A stretch of 10,229 bases of DNA from Bacteroidales bacterium (GTDB lineage: Bacteria > Bacteroidota > Bacteroidia > Bacteroidales > JAADGE01), in contig JAOZQB010000034.1 in assembly GCA_029932445.1 (NCBI GenBank), positions 1,728 to 11,956 of the forward strand, written 5' to 3'. Under the pieces are notes generated by a model that saw only the letters and a program-made list of their open reading frames with translations, was not told the DNA's origin and made no database searches. Shown here one piece after another: positions 6,563 through 10,229 of this stretch (position 1 is the stretch's first letter; every line of letters starts with the position of its first letter). The translations under genes and the position numbers were made by a program.

Positions 6563-7876
6563 TTATCTTCCGATTCCTAAATATTCAAAACCGTTTTCTT
6601 TCATTTCTGCAGAATCATAAATATTTCTTCCGTCAAAAACAACTTTATTTCGCATTAATTTTTCCATTTTTTTATAATCCGGAACTCTGAATTCATTCCA
6701 TTCCGTAACCAAAATTAATGCATCTGCATCGTTTAGTACCTCCGATTTATTTTCAACATAAGTTATTGCATCTCCGAGAATTCTTTTTGCTTCGCCAATT
6801 GCAGCCGGATCATAAGCCGTTACATTTGCTCCGGCATTAATAAGCTTTCTGATTAATACTAAGGAAGGAGCTTCGCGCACATCATCCGTATTCGGTTTAA
6901 AAGCCAAACCCCAAACAGCTATATTTTTATTTTTCAAATCTCCTTTATAATATGTATATAATTTATTATATAATACAGATTTCTGTCTTTCATTTACATT
7001 TTCAACTGCTTTCAGTATTTCCAATGAATATTTTTGTTCTTCCGCTGTTTTAATCAGTGCTTTTACGTCTTTAGGAAAACATGAACCACCATATCCTGTT
7101 CCTGCATAAAGAAATTTATTCCCGATTCTGGAATCAGATCCGATTCCTTTTCTGACATTTGTTATATCAGCTCCGACAATTTCACATAAATTTGCGATAT
7201 CATTCATAAAGCTGATTTTTGTTGCCAGCATAGAATTTGCTGCATATTTGGTCATTTCTGCAGACGGCACATCCATAAATAATATCGGATGACCATTAAG
7301 AACAAACGGTTTATAAAGTCGTTTCATTATTTTTTTTGCTCTTTCGGATTCTACTCCGATAACGATTCTGTCAGGTTTCATAAAGTCCTGAACAGCACTA
7401 CCTTCTTTTAAAAACTCAGGATTGGAAGCAACATCAAACATAATATTTTTGCCTCTGCTTTTCAATTCCTGATTTATTACTTTCTTAACTTTTTCTGCCG
7501 TACCGATAGGAACCGTACTTTTTGTAACAAAAACCAAATAATCCGTCATATTTTGACCAACTTCTTTGGCTACTTGTAAAACATAAGATAAATCAGCACT
7601 TCCGTCTTCATCAGGCGGTGTACCCACGGCACTGAAAACAACCTGAACATCTTGAAGATTATTCGCTAAATCAACAGAGAATTTTAATCTTCCTGAAACG
7701 GTATTTTTTTTGATTAATTTTTCTAAACCGGTTTCATAAATCGGAATATGCCCGAGATTTAATAATTCAATTTTCTTTTCGTCAATATCAAAGCAAGTTA
7801 CATTTATACCTGCTTCGGCAAAACAAGTTCCGGAAACTAAACCTACATACCCGGTTCCAACCATTGCTATTTTCAT
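6563..7876 (-). CDS. ugd: UDP-glucose 6-dehydrogenase
   Basis: A 437-residue enzyme of the UDP-glucose/GDP-mannose dehydrogenase family that oxidises UDP-glucose twice to UDP-glucuronate with NAD+ in the cytoplasm. The N-terminal Rossmann motif is GTGYVGLVSG (7-16), followed by STVPIG (120-125), NPEFLKEG (152-159), the substrate-site MTKYAANSM (208-216, K210 and N214), the catalytic GYGGSCFPKD (261-270, C266 and D270), and the second NAD-type domain beginning WGLAFKPNTDDVREAPS (322-338). Length and residue spacing match complete family members. Its product is the substrate of the UDP-glucuronate decarboxylase encoded 10 bases downstream. A close relative with a different sugar (GDP-mannose dehydrogenase) is possible from family alone, but the decarboxylase partner strongly favours UDP-glucose. 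Confidence 0.95.
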   Translation of the reverse strand: MKIAMVGTGYVGLVSGTCFAEAGINVTCFDIDEKKIELLNLGHIPIYETGLEKLIKKNTVSGRLKFSVDLANNLQDVQVVFSAVGTPPDEDGSADLSYVLQVAKEVGQNMTDYLVFVTKSTVPIGTAEKVKKVINQELKSRGKNIMFDVASNPEFLKEGSAVQDFMKPDRIVIGVESERAKKIMKRLYKPFVLNGHPILFMDVPSAEMTKYAANSMLATKISFMNDIANLCEIVGADITNVRKGIGSDSRIGNKFLYAGTGYGGSCFPKDVKALIKTAEEQKYSLEILKAVENVNERQKSVLYNKLYTYYKGDLKNKNIAVWGLAFKPNTDDVREAPSLVLIRKLINAGANVTAYDPAAIGEAKRILGDAITYVENKSEVLNDADALILVTEWNEFRVPDYKKMEKLMRNKVVFDGRNIYDSAEMKENGFEYLGIGR

Positions 7877-7902
7877 AAAAATTAATTTTAATATTAAGTT
7901 TA

Positions 7903-7910
7903 CAAATATA
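7903..7910 (-). promoter_or_regulatory. Possible -7 box for the ugd-uxs operon
   Basis: On the minus strand this reads TATATTTG, matching TAnnTTTG, 26 bases before the ugd start. No -33 TTTG is found at the usual distance. It lies in the 185-base gap shared with the divergent rpsA promoter; the two predicted promoters point away from each other and do not overlap. Confidence 0.4.
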
Positions 7911-7978
7911 GATTTAATTTTATTGTAAATATATTATTTCAATAATATTACATAACATAAATAAATTGACATAAAGTC

Positions 7979-8008
7979 TTTGATTTCTAAAATTAAAGGT
8001 TAATTTTG
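7979..8008 (+). promoter_or_regulatory. rpsA promoter, Bacteroidota type
   Basis: A -33 TTTG (7979-7982) and a -7 TAATTTTG (8001-8008) are separated by 18 bases, within the normal range of the Bacteroidota primary sigma consensus TTTG-N17-23-TAnnTTTG. The predicted leader is about 45-50 bases and has no Shine-Dalgarno sequence. A second possible -33, TTGAC at 7966-7970, is too far away. Confidence 0.65.
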
Positions 8009-8061
8009 CGGCTCGAAAATAACTATATATATATTGTCTAACTTATTAATTTTAAATTAAC

Positions 8062-10229
8062 ATGAGCGAAAAAACAAAAGAAAACGAAGAAAAAAAAGTA
8101 GTAAAAACTGCAGAAGAAACACCTGTATCTGAAGTAAAAAAAGAGGAAGCTGTTACTGAGGAAAAAAACGAAATTGTTGAAGAAATTAAACCGGCAGAAA
8201 AGTCTGAACCGGAAAAAAAAGAAACTAAAGCAGAAGAAGCTGTTACTAAGGGAAAAAACGAAGTTGTTGAAGAAGCTGAACCTACAGAAATTCAAAACGC
8301 TTCAACACTTGAATTTGATTGGGATTCAGCTGATGATGAAGATGAATATTCAAAAATTGAAAGAACTGAATTAAAAGATTTATATTCTAAAACGCTGTCT
8401 ACAATTTCTGAAAAAGAAGTTCTGGACGGAACCGTTATCGCATTAACAGAAAAAGATATTGTTGTAAACATCGGTTATAAATCTGACGGTGTTATCAGTA
8501 AAAACGAATTCAGATACAACCCCGATCTTAAAGTTGGTGATTCTGTTGAAGTATACATCGAATCACAAGAAGATAAAACAGGTCAATTAGTCCTTTCTCA
8601 TAAAAAAGCAAGAACTCTCCGTTCTTGGGAAAAAGTAAACTCTTCTCTGGAAAATGACGAAATTATTAACGGATTTATTAAATGCCGTACCAAAGGCGGT
8701 ATGATTGTAGATGTTTTCGGTATTGAAGCATTCCTTCCAGGATCGCAAATTGATGTTAAACCTATCAGAGACTACGATGCATTTGTAGGTAAAACAATGG
8801 AATTCAAAGTTGTAAAAATTAATAAAGAATTTAAAAATGTTGTTGTTTCTCACAAAGCTCTTATTGAAGCTGAATTGGAAGAACAAAAAGCGAAAATTAT
8901 TGAGCAACTTGAAAAAGGACAAGTTCTTGAAGGTACGGTTAAAAACATCACATCTTACGGTGTATTCATTGACCTTGGAGGTGTTGACGGTTTAATTCAT
9001 ATCACGGACTTATCTTGGGGCAGAGTAAATCATCCTGAAGAAGTTGTTGAACTGGACCAAAAATTAAATGTCGTAATTCTTGATTTTGATGAAAGTAAAA
9101 AACGTATTGCATTAGGATTGAAACAATTACAAGAGCATCCTTGGGATTCCTTAGATACCGAATTGAAACCCGGTAATAAGGTAAAAGGAAAAGTTGTCGT
9201 TATTGCTGATTATGGTGCATTTATTGAAATTAAACCCGGAGTAGAAGGATTAATTCACGTTTCTGAAATGTCTTGGTCTCAACACTTAAGAACAGCACAG
9301 GATTTCTTTAAAATAGGTGATATTGTTGAAGCTCAAATCTTGACTCTTGAAAGAGAAGACAGAAAAATGTCATTGGGTATCAAACAATTAAAACCGGATC
9401 CGTGGGAAAATATTTTAGAAAAATATCCTGAAGGTTCAAAACATACGGCTAAAGTTAAAAACTTTACGAATTTCGGAATCTTTGTTGAACTTGAAGAAGG
9501 TGTTGACGGATTAATTCACATTTCTGATTTATCATGGACTAAAAAAATTAAACATCCTGCAGAATTTACTGAAATTGATGCTGATATTGATGTTACGGTT
9601 TTGGAAATTGACAAAGATAACAGAAGATTAAGTCTCGGACACAAACAATTGGAAGAAAATCCGTGGGATGTTTTTGAAACATTATTCGGAATTGACAGCG
9701 ACCATGAAGGAACAATTGTTAAAATAGGAAATCGTGAAGCATTAATTGCAATGCCTTATGGTGTTGAGGCAATTTGTCCCGTTAACCATCTTAAAAAAGA
9801 AGACGGAAGCATGCCTGCTGAAGAAGAAAAAATTATTGTTAAAGTTATTGATTTTCACAAAGATGCTAAAAAAATCGTTGTTTCTCATTTAAGAACATAC
9901 AAAGAAAGAAGTAAAACAACAAAAACAAAAGCAAACTATCAGAGTGATATTGAAAAAACAACTCTCGGAGATATAAGCAGTCTTTCTGAACTAAAAGATA
10001 AACTCAGTAATGATTCTAAAAAAGCAATAAAGAAAACAACAAAAAAAGCTGAAAAACCTAAAGTTGAGAAAGTAAAAACAGAAAAGCCGAAAACTGAAGA
10101 AGTCAAAGAAAAAAAGACTAAAGCAGTTAAAGCGAAAGCTGATAAAGTCAAAGAAGAAGTTGAAAAAGAAGTAAAAGAAGAAGTTAAAGATAAAAAGACT
10201 AAAACAGTTAAAGCGAAAGCTGATAAAGT
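8062..10229 (+). CDS. rpsA: 30S ribosomal protein S1 (3' end outside the window)
   Basis: Open reading frame of 722 codons and still open at the edge. S1 binds mRNA on the 30S subunit. Six S1/OB-fold domains are visible at about residues 118-182, 200-265, 286-357, 371-443, 458-530 and 547-610; domains 3-5 carry the clearest signatures (GVFIDLGGVDGLIHITDLSW, GAFIEI...GLIHVSEMSW, GIFVEL...GLIHISDLSW), each followed by an LG(L/I/H)KQL end. Residues 1-90 are an acidic low-complexity extension, common in Bacteroidota S1. After domain 6 comes TTLGDISSLSELKDKL (633-648), which resembles the usual C-terminal end of Bacteroidota S1. Here, however, the frame continues into a lysine-rich tail: 29 of residues 653-722 are Lys. 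The ATG chosen is preceded by an AT-rich leader and begins the acidic extension. Confidence 0.95.
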   Translation, partial: MSEKTKENEEKKVVKTAEETPVSEVKKEEAVTEEKNEIVEEIKPAEKSEPEKKETKAEEAVTKGKNEVVEEAEPTEIQNASTLEFDWDSADDEDEYSKIERTELKDLYSKTLSTISEKEVLDGTVIALTEKDIVVNIGYKSDGVISKNEFRYNPDLKVGDSVEVYIESQEDKTGQLVLSHKKARTLRSWEKVNSSLENDEIINGFIKCRTKGGMIVDVFGIEAFLPGSQIDVKPIRDYDAFVGKTMEFKVVKINKEFKNVVVSHKALIEAELEEQKAKIIEQLEKGQVLEGTVKNITSYGVFIDLGGVDGLIHITDLSWGRVNHPEEVVELDQKLNVVILDFDESKKRIALGLKQLQEHPWDSLDTELKPGNKVKGKVVVIADYGAFIEIKPGVEGLIHVSEMSWSQHLRTAQDFFKIGDIVEAQILTLEREDRKMSLGIKQLKPDPWENILEKYPEGSKHTAKVKNFTNFGIFVELEEGVDGLIHISDLSWTKKIKHPAEFTEIDADIDVTVLEIDKDNRRLSLGHKQLEENPWDVFETLFGIDSDHEGTIVKIGNREALIAMPYGVEAICPVNHLKKEDGSMPAEEEKIIVKVIDFHKDAKKIVVSHLRTYKERSKTTKTKANYQSDIEKTTLGDISSLSELKDKLSNDSKKAIKKTTKKAEKPKVEKVKTEKPKTEEVKEKKTKAVKAKADKVKEEVEKEVKEEVKDKKTKTVKAKADK
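8131..8310 (+). repeat. 90-bp tandem duplication in the S1 N-terminal extension
   Basis: Two 90-base units (8131-8220 and 8221-8310) encode residues 24-53 and 54-83. The core EEAVTxxKNExVEE is kept in both: 38 of 42 bases match between 8143-8184 and 8233-8274, while the rest of the units has diverged. The unit is in frame (30 codons), so the acidic extension has grown by duplication. Confidence 0.75.
10108..10229 (+). repeat. 81-bp tandem repeat in the S1 lysine-rich tail
   Basis: Unit 1 (10108-10188, residues 683-709) is followed directly by a second copy from 10189 that runs off the window. The 41 bases of unit 2 that can be seen differ from unit 1 at only two positions, so the duplication is recent or kept homogeneous. 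The repeat encodes (E/D)KKTK(A/T)VKAKADK followed, in unit 1, by a VKEEVEKEVKEEVK stretch. Further copies may lie beyond the edge. Confidence 0.8.

Noticed and set aside
8038..8295. Minus-strand Phe-rich open frame opposite the start of rpsA
   Set aside because: It is the antisense image of Lys/Glu-rich codons (aaa/gaa reading as ttt/ttc) in the S1 extension; no promoter or conserved motif supports it.
8174..8374. Plus-strand Lys/Leu-rich open frame inside rpsA
   Set aside because: It is a frame-shifted reading of the repetitive acidic extension of S1, and the S1 frame is clearly the coding one.

Overview
The window is AT-rich chromosomal DNA that looks like a member of the Bacteroidota. Three things suggest this: no gene has a convincing Shine-Dalgarno sequence; several upstream regions carry a TAnnTTTG-type -7 box, the Bacteroidota sigma factor signature; and the proteins (a PafA-like phosphatase, a six-domain S1 with an acidic N-terminal extension, a secreted SUMF1-domain protein) resemble those of that phylum. 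There are eight protein genes, the last cut by the window edge. I see no RNA gene, CRISPR array, insertion sequence or prophage gene.

Left part (1-3000): a MoxR-type AAA+ ATPase gene on the minus strand is head to head with a plus-strand gene for a secreted PafA-like alkaline phosphatase superfamily protein. The 370-base gap between them holds two related palindromes exactly 40 bases apart, plus likely promoter boxes for both genes. The phosphatase-like protein keeps the family framework but has substitutions at most metal-binding and catalytic positions, so it may be a pseudoenzyme.

Middle part (2997-7876): five minus-strand genes. In transcription order they are UDP-glucose 6-dehydrogenase, UDP-glucuronate decarboxylase, a secreted SUMF1/FGE-like protein, a SpoU/TrmH-family RNA 2'-O-methyltransferase, and an iron-type alcohol dehydrogenase. 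The first two form a UDP-xylose synthesis pair (UDP-glucose to UDP-glucuronate to UDP-xylose). A clear hairpin with a U-tract lies between the SUMF1 gene and the methyltransferase gene, only nine bases from the methyltransferase start codon. The methyltransferase and alcohol dehydrogenase genes overlap by 23 bases. The alcohol dehydrogenase stop faces the phosphatase-like stop with one base between them.

Right part (8062-10229): rpsA, encoding ribosomal protein S1, starts divergently from the UDP-glucose dehydrogenase gene behind a good Bacteroidota-type promoter and is open to the window edge. It has six S1 domains, an acidic N-terminal extension with a 90-bp tandem duplication, and, after the usual C-terminal TTLGD-type end, a lysine-rich tail of at least 70 residues built partly from a fresh 81-bp duplication.

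Most of the window is housekeeping and cell-surface metabolism. The points most worth a second look are the degenerate PafA-like active site, the lysine-rich S1 tail, the hairpin next to the methyltransferase start, and the paired palindromes.
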